From Curtobacterium sp. MCLR17_007 (GTDB lineage: Bacteria; Actinomycetota; Actinomycetes; Actinomycetales; Microbacteriaceae), in the NCBI RefSeq assembly GCF_003234655.2, contig NZ_CP126271.1, positions 62,001-126,000 of the forward strand: DNA of 64,000 nt. Reading direction: 5' to 3'. Shown piece by piece: positions 23,416-32,103 of the stretch. The notes beneath the pieces are model-generated. The model was given only the letters and a program-made list of their open reading frames with translations, had not been told where the DNA came from and did no database searches. The position numbers and the translations under genes were made by a program. Position 1 is the first letter of the stretch. Each line of letters begins with the position of its first letter.

Positions 23416-24735
23416 GTGCTCGACGACCTGACCCCGACCTTCGACAGCCCAGCAGGACGGATCCGCGGGGTCCGCGACGGTGCCGTGACCCGGGTGCTCG
23501 GTGTGCCGTACGCCCGCGCCGAGCGGTTCCGGCCCCCGCAGCCCGTCCCGGTGTTCGCCGAGGTGTTCCAGGCCGACCGGCCCGCGCCCGTCGCCCCGCA
23601 GCCGCGTGCGGACGTGATCGACCAGCTCCTGCACGTCGTCGAGGCCGAGGTCGACGAGCACTGCCAGGCGCTGTCGATCACGCTGCCCGGGGACGCCCGC
23701 GCCGACGAACACCTGCCCGTGATGGTCTACGTCCACGGCGGGTCCTACGTGATCGGTGGCGGCGACCTGCCGATCAATGACGCCTACGACCTCGTCAGCG
23801 AGCAGCGCGTCATCGTCGTGACGGTGACCTACCGGCTCGGCGTGCTGGGGTTCCTGGGCGACGGTGAGCGCGTGCCGGCGAACCTCGGGCTGCTCGACCT
23901 GATCGAGGCCTTCCGCTGGGTGCGCGCCAACATCGCCGCGTTCGGCGGCGACCCGGAGACGGTCACCGCGTTCGGCCAGTCCGCCGGTGCCGACGCGATC
24001 GCGCACCTGATGATCAGCGACGGAGCCGAGGGGCTGTTCCGCCGTGCCGTCATCCAGAGCGCTCCGCTCGGCTTGTCCCGTGGCCGTGCGCGGATGAACC
24101 GGGCGATGGTCCGCGCCGTCGGCGAGCTGTCCGCGGACACCCCGCTCGACGACCTGCTCGCCCGACAGGCCCGCGGCACCAGGGTCGCCGCGCCGTACGG
24201 ACTCCGAGGCGGCATGCCGTACGGCACGCAGTACGGACAGGCTCCGCTGCCGGCCGAGCGGGACCTGGCAGACGCCTGGCGCCGGGTCGCGCCGCGGTAC
24301 GACGTCCTCATCGGTTCCGGCTCGGACGAGGCCGGCATGTACGTGCCCGTGACGCCCGGGCTGCGTCGGGTGGTCCGGAACCGCGTGGCCCGGGCACTCG
24401 TGCGCTGGTGGGTCGTGCGGCCGCTCACCGCGGTGATCTACGGGCGCGATGCCCGGGCCTTCGCGGAACGGCACCGACAGGCGGGCGGCACGGCGGTCGT
24501 CTACCGGCTGCTGCGCGGCGCCACGGCGTCGCCGACGGGGGCGGTGCACATGAGCGACCTGCCGCTGCTGCTCGGGCGCAGGGAAGCGTGGGCCGGCAGC
24601 CGGTTCGTCCCCGAACGGGACTGGCCCGAGGTCGAGCGCCGCGGCCCGCGCGTCCGGGCGATCTGGGCCGAGTTCGCCCGGACCGGGCGGGTGGCCGCCG
24701 CCGACGACGAGACGCTGACCTTCGACCGCGGCTGA
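23416..24735 (+). CDS. Type-B carboxylesterase/lipase family hydrolase
   Basis: This 439-residue alpha/beta hydrolase is close to the carboxylesterase-B length. The oxyanion hole is VYVHGGSYVIGG, the nucleophile elbow is FGQSAGADA, the acid is probably in GSGSDEAGMY and the base His is in GAVHMSDLPLLLG. There is no signal peptide, so it is cytoplasmic. The GTG start lies 6 bases after TAGCGT (23404-23409) without a ribosome-binding site, suggesting a leaderless mRNA. A terminator on each side makes it monocistronic. Substrates are unknown esters. Confidence 0.9.
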   Translation: MLDDLTPTFDSPAGRIRGVRDGAVTRVLGVPYARAERFRPPQPVPVFAEVFQADRPAPVAPQPRADVIDQLLHVVEAEVDEHCQALSITLPGDARADEHLPVMVYVHGGSYVIGGGDLPINDAYDLVSEQRVIVVTVTYRLGVLGFLGDGERVPANLGLLDLIEAFRWVRANIAAFGGDPETVTAFGQSAGADAIAHLMISDGAEGLFRRAVIQSAPLGLSRGRARMNRAMVRAVGELSADTPLDDLLARQARGTRVAAPYGLRGGMPYGTQYGQAPLPAERDLADAWRRVAPRYDVLIGSGSDEAGMYVPVTPGLRRVVRNRVARALVRWWVVRPLTAVIYGRDARAFAERHRQAGGTAVVYRLLRGATASPTGAVHMSDLPLLLGRREAWAGSRFVPERDWPEVERRGPRVRAIWAEFARTGRVAAADDETLTFDRG

Positions 24736-24736
24736 G

Positions 24737-24797
24737 GTGACCGCCTGGAGGCCCGGCACCGGTTCTCCGGACCGGCACCGGGCCTCCAGGCGGTCAC
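24737..24797 (+). terminator. Terminator hairpin with GGAGGCCCG core
   Basis: The 20-base arms 24737-24756 and 24778-24797 are perfect reverse complements and contain CTGGAGGCCCGG / CCGGGCCTCCAG. The loop can itself fold (CCGG-TTCT-CCGG). It starts one base after the esterase stop. Confidence 0.8.
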
Positions 24798-24876
24798 GAC
24801 CCCACCGTCCACCGGGCGCGCGCGATCCCCCGAACGGGCGGTCGCGTGCCCGTCGCTGGCGCAGGAGAATCGACGC

Positions 24877-25482
24877 ATGTCAGCGACCGAGGCCGACCTC
24901 CGCGACCGCATCGTGTCGGCGGGGATCTTCGCGTACCGTGCCGCCGACTTCCACGAGGTGGACGCCGATGCCGTCTCCCTGCACGCCGACGTCACCGTCG
25001 AGGACTTCCGCCGCGCCTACCCCGTGTGGGAGCTCTTCATCATCGCCGTCATCGACCGCTGGTCCTCCGCGCAGCAGGCGGCCTTCCGCCACATCGCCGA
25101 GCAGGAGGGCGCGGTCGCCCTCGTGCGCGCCCGGCTCGAGACGGGCCTGGCCGACCCGGCACTCGTCCGCCTGCGCCTGGCACTGCTGAGCGCGGCGTCC
25201 AACCCGACGCACGCGGCCGCCGGCTGGTTCCGTCGGCAGTACGCGCTGACCTTCGAGGACCTCACCCTCGCGCTCGTCCGTGACGTCGTCCTCGGCCGGG
25301 AGAGCCGTGGCGTCGCGCCGCGCCTCGTTGCCGAGCAGCTGCTGGCACTCTACGAGGGGCTGCAGATGCAGTCGCTCCTGCGGGACGACGTCGACCTGCT
25401 GCCCGGCTTCGACCGCGCCGTTGCCCGGATGCGGGTCGGGTGGCGCTCGGCCCTGACGGACGAGGTCACGGCGCTGCGGTAG
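24877..25482 (+). CDS. TetR-family-like transcriptional regulator
   Basis: This 201-residue helical protein has the TetR length and layout: an N-terminal segment beginning EADLRDRIVSAGIFAYRA, then long helices with FRRQYALTFEDLTLALVRDVV and LLALYEGLQMQSLL, resembling TetR C-terminal domains. The helix-turn-helix is degenerate: the region expected to read like TTxxIAxxAGVS instead reads VDADAVSLHADVTVEDFRRAY. AGGAGA precedes the ATG. DNA binding is therefore less certain than for the TetR at 17542. Confidence 0.7.
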   Translation: MSATEADLRDRIVSAGIFAYRAADFHEVDADAVSLHADVTVEDFRRAYPVWELFIIAVIDRWSSAQQAAFRHIAEQEGAVALVRARLETGLADPALVRLRLALLSAASNPTHAAAGWFRRQYALTFEDLTLALVRDVVLGRESRGVAPRLVAEQLLALYEGLQMQSLLRDDVDLLPGFDRAVARMRVGWRSALTDEVTALR

Positions 25483-25600
25483 GCGCCGGTCGCGCGCGGC
25501 CGCTCCTCGGCTCGATCGGCGGCCAGCGGAGTCCGACCGACGGACTGGAGGCCCGGCGCGGCATGCCGAGGATGTCTCCCGTTGCTGGGATGGTCACGCC

Positions 25601-26041
25601 ATGGAGTACACCGACTACGACACCCGGCTCGCCGCCTACGGCGTGGCCGTCCGCAACGGGCGCGTCCTGCTCGCGATGCAGCGGTTCCCCGAGGCCGGCA
25701 CGTGGGCGCTCCCCGGTGGCGGGGTCGAGTACGACGAGAGCGTCGAGCAGGCCGTGGTCCGCGAGTTCATGGAGGAGACCGGGTACGAGGTCGCCGTCGG
25801 TCAGTTGCTCGGCGTGCGGCACCTCCTGGTGCCCGCGGAGCGACGCATGCACGAGAACGGCCGACCGATGAAGGCCGTGCAGGTCGTCTTCCGCATGACG
25901 GTCACCGGCGGCGAGCTCCGCGACGAGACCGACGGCTCGACCGAGCGCGCCGAGTGGATCCGGATCGCCGACCTGCCGCACCACCGTCACGGGCTGGTCG
26001 TGCCGATCGCGCTCGGGTGGGCCGGCGAGCTCACCGCCTGA
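25601..26041 (+). CDS. Nudix hydrolase
   Basis: This 146-residue Nudix protein has an intact Nudix box (GGGVEYDESVEQAVVREFMEETGYE, near 46-69; GxxxxxE then REFMEETG). It begins directly with the beta-strand AAYGVAVRNGRVLLAMQRF. Nudix enzymes cleave nucleoside diphosphates linked to another moiety; the actual substrate cannot be read. It is flanked by unrelated genes. Confidence 0.9.
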   Translation: MEYTDYDTRLAAYGVAVRNGRVLLAMQRFPEAGTWALPGGGVEYDESVEQAVVREFMEETGYEVAVGQLLGVRHLLVPAERRMHENGRPMKAVQVVFRMTVTGGELRDETDGSTERAEWIRIADLPHHRHGLVVPIALGWAGELTA

Positions 26042-26051
26042 GGTCCGGCCG

Positions 26052-26423
26052 TCACTCCGCGATGACGCTGAACACGTTGCCCGACGGGTCGGTGAACCAC
26101 GCGATGAGCGGTCCGCCCTTCCGGTTCACGCCCTTCTCGTCGGTCATGCCCTCGTAGTGCAGGAACGTCACGCCCCTGCCGGCGAGCTCGTCCACCGCGG
26201 CGTCGACGTCCGGCACCGGGAAGTTCAGGACGGTGAACGCGGCGGGCTCGTGCGCCGGGCCCTTCGGGTAGACCAGCACGTGCCGACCGTCGCCGAGCTG
26301 CAGCCCGAGCATCCCGTGGTCCTCGGTCACGTCGAGCCCGAGGACGTCCGTGTAGAACGCCTTCGCCTCGGCGGTGTCCCGGACCGAGAACCCGCTGAAC
26401 GCCTTCGTCGCATCGATGCTCAT
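26052..26423 (-). CDS. VOC-family (glyoxalase/bleomycin-resistance-like) protein
   Basis: This 123-residue single VOC unit shows [24 protein letters not shown] at the N-terminus and [15 protein letters not shown] at the C-terminus, the standard pattern with Glu near the end as possible metal ligand. It is convergent with the Nudix gene and divergent from the kinase at 26458. No ribosome-binding site is evident before the ATG. A specific reaction cannot be assigned. Confidence 0.88.
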   Translation of the reverse strand: MSIDATKAFSGFSVRDTAEAKAFYTDVLGLDVTEDHGMLGLQLGDGRHVLVYPKGPAHEPAAFTVLNFPVPDVDAAVDELAGRGVTFLHYEGMTDEKGVNRKGGPLIAWFTDPSGNVFSVIAE

Positions 26424-26457
26424 GCTCGACAGTGAACACCTCTGCGAGGATGACGGT

Positions 26458-27096
26458 GTGCGCGCGCAGGGAACGGTCGACCAGGCCGTCGACCGCGCGG
26501 TCGGACTCGCCGCGTCGGGGGCGCGGGCCGTGCTCGGCATCGCCGGCGCGCCGGGAGCGGGCAAGAGCACGCTGGCCCGCCGCGTCGTCGCCGAGGTCGA
26601 CGCGCGCCTGGGCTCCGGCACCGCCGTGCAGGTGCCGATGGACGGCTTCCACCTGGCGAACAGCGCGCTCGACGCCCTGGGCCGTCACGACCGCAAGGGC
26701 GCGATCGACACGTTCGACGCCGACGGCTACGTCGCCCTGGTCCGCCGACTGGTGGACGCGACCGAGCCGGTCGTGTGGGCGCCCGACTTCGACCGTCGCG
26801 TCGACGAGCCCGTCGCGGGCAGCATCGCCGTCCCGCGCGACACCCGGCTCGTGGTCTCCGAGGGCAACTACCTGCTCGACGAGGACACACCGTGGTCCGC
26901 GCTGCCGGGACTGTTCACCGAGACGTGGTTCTGCGCCGTCGCCGACACCGTCCGCGTCGACCGCCTGGTCGGTCGGCACATGCGGCACGGCCGCGACCAC
27001 GAGGCCGCCCGCAGCTGGGCGGTGGAGGTCGACGGCGTGAACGCTGCACGGGTCGCACCCACGGTGGGCCGGGCCTCCTGGACGATCCTGACCTGA
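26458..27096 (+). CDS. P-loop nucleoside/sugar kinase-like protein (phosphoribulokinase/uridine kinase family)
   Basis: This 212-residue protein has a Walker [17 protein letters not shown] (near 25-40), then [13 protein letters not shown] and [14 protein letters not shown], which carry the Asp and Arg of the PRK/uridine-kinase family, [10 protein letters not shown] and EGNYLLDED. Such proteins include pantothenate-kinase-like and FrcK-like sugar kinases. The GTG at 26458 is 6 bases after GAGGAT with no good ribosome-binding site, possibly a leaderless start. Longer frames run back into the divergent VOC gene. Confidence 0.85.
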   Translation: MRAQGTVDQAVDRAVGLAASGARAVLGIAGAPGAGKSTLARRVVAEVDARLGSGTAVQVPMDGFHLANSALDALGRHDRKGAIDTFDADGYVALVRRLVDATEPVVWAPDFDRRVDEPVAGSIAVPRDTRLVVSEGNYLLDEDTPWSALPGLFTETWFCAVADTVRVDRLVGRHMRHGRDHEAARSWAVEVDGVNAARVAPTVGRASWTILT

Positions 27097-27118
27097 CCAC
27101 CACCGAGAGGAACCCCGC

Positions 27119-27952
27119 ATGACCATCGCCATCACCGGAGCCACCGGCAACATCGGGGGCGCCGTCGCCCGCGCGCTCGCCGCGGACGGCGTGCCGTTCC
27201 GCATGGTCGTGCGGGACGCGTCGCGTGCACCCGAGCTCCCGGGCACCGAGGTCCGGACGGCCACGTTCGCCGACGCCGACGCGTCGCGCGCGGCGCTCGA
27301 GGGCGTCGACGTGCTGCTCATGGTGTCCGGAGCGGAGGCCCAGGACCGCCTCCAGCAGCACCGCACCTTCGTGGGCGCCGCCGCCACTGCCGGGGTCCGG
27401 CACGTCGTCTACACGTCGTTCTCCGGCGCGGCCGCTGACGCGACCTTCACCCTCGGGCGCGACCACTGGGCGACGGAGGAGGCGATCCGGGCGACGGGGA
27501 TGGCGCACACGTTCCTGCGCGACAACTTCTACCTGGACTTCGTCGAGGACCTGGTCGGCGAGGACGGCGTGATCCGGGGACCGGCCGGCGACGGCGCCAT
27601 GGCCGCGGTCGCCCGTGCCGACGTGGCCCGGGTGGCGACCGCGGTGCTGGCAGACCCGAGCGCGCACCTCGACCGGACGTACGAGCTGACCGGGCCGGTG
27701 GCGATCACCCTCGAGCAGGCCGCAGCGACGGTCAGCGCGGAGCGGGGCCGAGCGGTGTCGTACCACCGGGAGACGCTCGACGAGGCCTACGCGTCGCGGG
27801 CGCAGTGGGACCCGGAGCCCTGGCAGGCCGACGCCTGGGTCAGCACCTACACGGCGATCGCCGAGGGTGCTCTCGCGCGGGTGTCCGGCGACGTCGAGCG
27901 GGTGACGGGTCGTGCGCCGATGACCCTGCAGGACGTGCTGCGCGCGGGCTGA
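27119..27952 (+). CDS. NmrA/QorB-like NAD(P)-binding protein
   Basis: This 277-residue atypical SDR has the glycine-rich loop ITGATGNIGGAVARAL at the N-terminus, then VDVLLMVSG, HVVYTSFSGAA and LRDNFYLDF, typical of the NmrA-like/quinone-oxidoreductase-2 group. It lacks the classical YxxxK. Members bind NADPH and either reduce quinones or sense redox state. GAGAGGA precedes the ATG. It follows the kinase by 22 bases, possibly as one transcript. Confidence 0.88.
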   Translation: MTIAITGATGNIGGAVARALAADGVPFRMVVRDASRAPELPGTEVRTATFADADASRAALEGVDVLLMVSGAEAQDRLQQHRTFVGAAATAGVRHVVYTSFSGAAADATFTLGRDHWATEEAIRATGMAHTFLRDNFYLDFVEDLVGEDGVIRGPAGDGAMAAVARADVARVATAVLADPSAHLDRTYELTGPVAITLEQAAATVSAERGRAVSYHRETLDEAYASRAQWDPEPWQADAWVSTYTAIAEGALARVSGDVERVTGRAPMTLQDVLRAG

Positions 27953-27966
27953 CCACGTCCTTGGGA

Positions 27967-28021
27967 GGTCGAATCGCGCGTTGGTGCTGGGAAGAACGGA
28001 CCCGGTACGCGCGATTCGACC
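27967..28021. terminator. Wide-loop inverted repeat between convergent genes
   Basis: GGTCGAATCGCGCG (27967-27980) and CGCGCGATTCGACC (28008-28021) are perfect 14-bp arms separated by 27 bases. The element lies between the convergent NmrA-like and MFS genes and probably acts as a bidirectional terminator, although the loop is unusually long. Confidence 0.6.
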
Positions 28022-28054
28022 GACCACGCGCGGAAGCGCTGGCGGGCTGACGCG

Positions 28055-29314
28055 TCAGGGCACCCGGCGGGCGGCCAGCGTGCCGACGACACCGAGCACG
28101 AGCACCGCGACCAGGACGGTCAGCAGCGTGGCCGTCCAGCCGCCGGTGGCGTCGTGCAGGGCCCCGGCGACGAGGGGCCCGGCCGACCCGAGCAGGTACC
28201 CGCCGCCCTGCACGAACGCGGACATCCTGCGGGCGTCGACGTCGTTCGAGACCAGCCGCACGATGATGATGAAGATGACGGTGATGCCGCCACCCTGTGC
28301 CGCACCGCCGAGCACCGACCACAGCAGCCAGAGCTGCGGCGCGAACAGCAGGCCGAGGGGCATCGCGAGCCAGAAGAACGCGACGAGGGACAGGATCGCG
28401 CGCGGACGCCAGCGCGACGCCAGCACCGGCACACCCAGGGCCCCGACGACCGCCAGGATCTGGAACACCGACGAGCTCGCCCCGGACGACGCCTTCGAGA
28501 ACCCGATCTCGTCGTGCAGCAGCGTCGGGATCCAGGCGGTCAGCGCGTAGTACGAGAACGCCTGCCCGCCGAAGGCCAGCGTCAACCCGATCGTCACCCA
28601 CCGCGCCGGTCGAGCGGCCCGCGCCGTGTCCGTGGCGGTGTGCGTCGTCGTCCGGATCGATCCGGTGTCGAGCACCTGGTCGATGGGACCGGTGACGGGC
28701 AGCGGCTCGGCGGGTGACCCACGGCGCGGGCCGAGCCAGGCCGCGCGGGTGCCGACGGCGTACGACCACCCCAGCGCGGCGACGACCGCGAGCACGCCCC
28801 AGAGCGCGATCGCGACCGGCCAGCCCCACAGCGCGGCGATCGGTGCGGTCCCGAGCGAGGTGGTCATCGACCCGACGTTGAGCGCCGACGTGTACACGCC
28901 GGTGACGATGCCGACGCGCTCGGGGGAGGTGTCCCGCCGGATGACGACCGGGATCACCACGTTCCCGATCGTGATGCCGATGCCGATCACCGCGGTGCCG
29001 ACCAGCAGCGCCGCAGCGCTCGGTAGCGACCGGACGACGGTGCCGACCAGCACGATCAGCAGTGAGAGCGACACCGCGCGCTCGGGCGTGGCCTTCGCGA
29101 TCACCCAGCTGGCGAGCGGCGTCGCCAGCGCGAAGCAGAGCACCGGGATCGTGGTCAGCAGTCCGGCGACCGTCGTCGTCAGCCCGAGGTCGAGCCTGAT
29201 GTCACCGATCACCGGCGCGGGCGCCACGATCGGCCCGCGGAAGTTCAGCGCGACCAGGACGATGGCGACGGGCAGGACCCACCCGGCGCGGCGGAGGGCG
29301 GTGGCGCCGCTCAC
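28055..29314 (-). CDS. MFS transporter, CynX/NimT-like
   Basis: This 419-residue transporter has about 12 membrane segments. The N-terminus ALNFRGPIVAPAPVIGDIRLDLGLTTTVAGLLTTIP is characteristic of the cyanate-permease/CynX-like branch (NxRPxxxSxxPLL-type start). TSALNVGSMTTSLGTAPIA and the second half YYALTAWIPTLLHDEIGFSK also fit. Members export or import small organic molecules; the substrate is unknown. The GTG start overlaps the stop of the upstream HAD gene (GTGA), so the two are co-transcribed. Confidence 0.88.
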   Translation of the reverse strand: MSGATALRRAGWVLPVAIVLVALNFRGPIVAPAPVIGDIRLDLGLTTTVAGLLTTIPVLCFALATPLASWVIAKATPERAVSLSLLIVLVGTVVRSLPSAAALLVGTAVIGIGITIGNVVIPVVIRRDTSPERVGIVTGVYTSALNVGSMTTSLGTAPIAALWGWPVAIALWGVLAVVAALGWSYAVGTRAAWLGPRRGSPAEPLPVTGPIDQVLDTGSIRTTTHTATDTARAARPARWVTIGLTLAFGGQAFSYYALTAWIPTLLHDEIGFSKASSGASSSVFQILAVVGALGVPVLASRWRPRAILSLVAFFWLAMPLGLLFAPQLWLLWSVLGGAAQGGGITVIFIIIVRLVSNDVDARRMSAFVQGGGYLLGSAGPLVAGALHDATGGWTATLLTVLVAVLVLGVVGTLAARRVP

Positions 29315-30012
29315 GACCGGACGGCCGCGCTGGCGGCGGCGTCGGGGGCATCCGATCCCGGCAGCAGGATCGGCAGCAGGTCCAGCGGGGTGGCGGCCCG
29401 CGCGATGGTGCCCTCGGCCTCGGCGGGGGAGCCGTAGCCCCACTCGGCGAACACCGTCGGCACGCCGTGCACGGCGGCGCCCTCGACGTCGTGCAGCCGG
29501 TCCCCGACGAGCACCGGACGCGAGATGTCGAACCCACGGGCATCGAGTCGTCGCAGGGCCTCTTCGACCACGTCGGCCTTCGACGACCGCACCTCGTCGT
29601 CGCTGGCGCCCGTGATGACGTCGATGTCCCCGGTCAGGCCGTAGTGGTCGAGGATGTACGTCGCCGGGGTCTCGGGCTTGCTCGTCGCCGTCGAGATCGG
29701 CAGTCCCGCCCGGTGCAGGGTGCGCAGCACGACGTCGATCCCCGGGAACATCGCCGAGTCGAGTGCGCCGTGGGACAGGTAGTGCTCGCGGTACACCGAC
29801 AGGGTGCGCTCGGCGAGCTCGTCGTCCATGCCCATCGCGATGTGGAACGTGTCGAGGATGGGCGGCCCCACGAAGGACAGCAGCGTCTCGTGGTCCGGGA
29901 CGGGGACGCCGACCTGCCGGAACGTGTACGTCAGGCTGTCGAGGATGCCCGGTGCCGAGTCGCTGATGGTTCCGTCGAGGTCGAAGAGGATGGCGCTGAA
30001 CGGGCTTGTCAT
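29311..30012 (-). CDS. HAD-family phosphatase (phosphoglycolate phosphatase-like)
   Basis: This 233-residue subclass-I HAD phosphatase has motif I LFDLDGTISDSAPG (nucleophile Asp near 10), motif II TATSKPE, motif III Lys in RSSKADVVEEAL and motif IV VLVGDRLHDVEGA. The helical cap contains FVGPPILDTF, which is typical of Gph-like enzymes. It is the first gene of a two-gene unit with the MFS carrier. It probably hydrolyses a small phosphate ester such as 2-phosphoglycolate or a nucleotide. Confidence 0.9.
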   Translation of the reverse strand: MTSPFSAILFDLDGTISDSAPGILDSLTYTFRQVGVPVPDHETLLSFVGPPILDTFHIAMGMDDELAERTLSVYREHYLSHGALDSAMFPGIDVVLRTLHRAGLPISTATSKPETPATYILDHYGLTGDIDVITGASDDEVRSSKADVVEEALRRLDARGFDISRPVLVGDRLHDVEGAAVHGVPTVFAEWGYGSPAEAEGTIARAATPLDLLPILLPGSDAPDAAASAAVRS

Positions 30013-30092
30013 GACCTGTCCACCCTATCCGGGGCGGTGGACGCGTCCCCTCGGGTCCGCAGCCGACGCGACGATGGCGGACGGGCCTCGCG

Positions 30093-30788
30093 TCAGAACA
30101 GGCGGGTGTGCCCGCCCTCGATGCCGCGCATCGCGTCGTAGTCGAGGACCAGCACGCGGATGCCGCGGTCCTCGGCGAGGGTGCGTGCCTGCGGTGCGAC
30201 GGTCTGCGCCGCGAGCACGCCCTGCACCGGGCGCAGCATCGGGTCGCGGTTCATCAGCTCGAGGTACCGCGTCAGCTGCTCGACCGCATCGATGTTGGCG
30301 TTGCGCTTCATCTCGACCGCGACACTGGCGCCGGCATCGTCGCGCGCCAGGATGTCGACCGGGCCGATGGCCGTCATGTACTCGCGCCGGACCAGGGTGT
30401 GCCCGTCGCCGAGCAGCTCGATCTGCTCCGACAGCAGCTGTTGCAGGTGGGCCTCGACCCCGTCCTTGACGAGCCCCGGGTCCACGCCGAGGTCGTGGCT
30501 GTCATCGGCGATGACCTCGTACAGGCTGACGACGAGCTTGTCCTGCGTCTTCTTCTGCGTGACGGTCCAGACCTGTTCGATGCCGGCCTCGGCCTGTTCG
30601 TCGGTGGGCTCGCCGATCTCGATCGAGCAGGGCGGGCTCATCCAGTTCAGCGGCTTGTAGCTGCCGCCGTCCGAGTGGACGAGCAGCGAGCCGTCGGCCT
30701 TGAGCATGAGCAGGCGCGTGGCGAGGGGCAGGTGGGCCGACAGGCGACCGGCGTAGTCGACGGAGCAGCGGGCGATGACGAGACGCAC
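30093..30788 (-). CDS. nucS: Endonuclease NucS (mismatch-specific)
   Basis: This 231-residue actinobacterial NucS/EndoMS cuts DNA at mismatches and replaces MutSL repair in this phylum. The N-terminal DNA-binding half starts [21 protein letters not shown]. The nuclease half shows [18 protein letters not shown] and VAVEMKR, giving the Asp, Glu and Lys of the PD-(D/E)XK site. The C-terminal end HTRLF resembles the sliding-clamp-binding motif of mycobacterial NucS. The GTG lies 6 bases after TAGGCT without a ribosome-binding site, so it is a leaderless candidate. Confidence 0.96.
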   Translation of the reverse strand: MRLVIARCSVDYAGRLSAHLPLATRLLMLKADGSLLVHSDGGSYKPLNWMSPPCSIEIGEPTDEQAEAGIEQVWTVTQKKTQDKLVVSLYEVIADDSHDLGVDPGLVKDGVEAHLQQLLSEQIELLGDGHTLVRREYMTAIGPVDILARDDAGASVAVEMKRNANIDAVEQLTRYLELMNRDPMLRPVQGVLAAQTVAPQARTLAEDRGIRVLVLDYDAMRGIEGGHTRLF

Positions 30789-30797
30789 CCGGGAAGC

Positions 30798-32048
30798 CTA
30801 ACGGCCCTGGAGGCCCGGCTCGGCTCCGTCGGTCCGGGTCGCGTCCGGCGTCGACTCGCGTGCCGCGCCCGATGCCAGACCGGCCGCGATGATGAACACG
30901 AACACGATGAGCAGGCCGTTGAGCAGTCCGAACTGCTCGCCGACGAAGCCGATGATCGGCGGGCCGGCCAGGAACGCGACGTAGCCGATGGTGGCGACGG
31001 CGCTGACCTTGGCGGCTGCGGTGCGGGGGTCGTCGGCGGCGGCGGACATGCCCATCGGGAAGCCGAGGCTGGCCCCGAGCCCCCAGAGCACCACGCCGAC
31101 GATCGCCAGGGGGACGCTCGGCACGAAGATGAGCATGCCGAGGCCGACCACCGCGACGGCCGCGCTGGTCCGGAGCACCGGCACTCGGCCGAACCGGTCG
31201 ATCAGCGGGCTGCCCGCGACACGTCCCACGGTCATCGCGGCGAGGAACACGGTCAGGACCGCCGAGCCGCTCGCGTTGTCCAGGCCGTGGCCGTCGATCA
31301 TCGCCAGGGGCAGCCAGTCGTTCGCCGAGCCCTCGGCCAGGGCCATGCCGAGCACGATCACGCCGATGAGCAGGGTCGAGGGCTGCTTCCAGACGGCCCA
31401 GCGCGAGATGGGGAGCTGCACGGGGCTGGTGTCCGTCGGCTCGGGCTCGGTGATGCGCTCGTCACCGAACCAGCGCACGGCGGTGCCGAGCGCCACGCAG
31501 GTGACGACGCCGATGACGATGAAGTGCAGCGCGACGGGGACCTCGAGCCGCTCAGCGAGCGCGCCGAGCCCCGCACCGGCGAGCGTGCCGAGGCTGAACG
31601 CGGCGTGGAAGAGCGGCATGATCGTGCGGCCGCCGAGTCGCTCGGCCGTGGCGCCGGTGACGTTCATCGACACGTCGCACAGCCCGTTGCCGAAGCCGAA
31701 CGCGATCAGGCAGACCCAGATCGCGGCGAAGCCCCACCCGGAGCTCACGGCGATGCCGGCCATCACCAGACCGAGTGCCAGGCAGACGGCGGCGATCTGC
31801 ACGCCCCGCTTCGCGCCGAGCCGTCCGACGATGTGCCCCGCGAAGGTCAGGCCGGCGATGGAGCCGACGCTCATGCCGACGACGAGCAGGCCCATCTCGA
31901 ACGTGCTGGCGTCGAGTTCGTCCCGCACGCTCGGGATGCGGCCGAGCCACGTGGCGATGGCCAGGCCCGACAGGGTGAACACGACGAACACCGCGTTGCG
32001 CCAGGCGGTGGTGGTCGGGATCGTCCGGGTGGCTGACGCCGTCGTCAT
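30798..32048 (-). CDS. MFS transporter (FucP/YbjJ-like)
   Basis: This 416-residue, 12-TM transporter opens with WRNAVFVVFTLSGLAIATWLGRIPSVRDELDAS, then GFGNGLCDVSMNVTGATAERLGGRTIMPLFHAAFSLGTLAGAG, which is typical of the YbjJ-like branch. It diverges from a LacI regulator, and a perfect 14-bp palindrome lies between the two starts, so it is probably repressed by LacI and exports or imports a sugar-like compound. Its 3' end lies 9 bases from nucS on the same strand. Confidence 0.9.
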   Translation of the reverse strand: MTTASATRTIPTTTAWRNAVFVVFTLSGLAIATWLGRIPSVRDELDASTFEMGLLVVGMSVGSIAGLTFAGHIVGRLGAKRGVQIAAVCLALGLVMAGIAVSSGWGFAAIWVCLIAFGFGNGLCDVSMNVTGATAERLGGRTIMPLFHAAFSLGTLAGAGLGALAERLEVPVALHFIVIGVVTCVALGTAVRWFGDERITEPEPTDTSPVQLPISRWAVWKQPSTLLIGVIVLGMALAEGSANDWLPLAMIDGHGLDNASGSAVLTVFLAAMTVGRVAGSPLIDRFGRVPVLRTSAAVAVVGLGMLIFVPSVPLAIVGVVLWGLGASLGFPMGMSAAADDPRTAAAKVSAVATIGYVAFLAGPPIIGFVGEQFGLLNGLLIVFVFIIAAGLASGAARESTPDATRTDGAEPGLQGR

Positions 32049-32061
32049 GGTCTCGGTCCTG

Positions 32062-32075
32062 TCGAATCGATTCGA
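32062..32075. promoter_or_regulatory. LacI-type operator palindrome
   Basis: TCGAATCGATTCGA is a perfect palindrome with the central CG typical of LacI-family operators. It lies 13 bases upstream of the MFS start and 28 bases upstream of the LacI ATG, just before TACGCT (32090-32095), a -10-like hexamer for the LacI gene. It would control both directions. Confidence 0.75.
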
Positions 32076-32103
32076 GTGGGGTTCTCGGATACGCTAACCG
32101 GCG

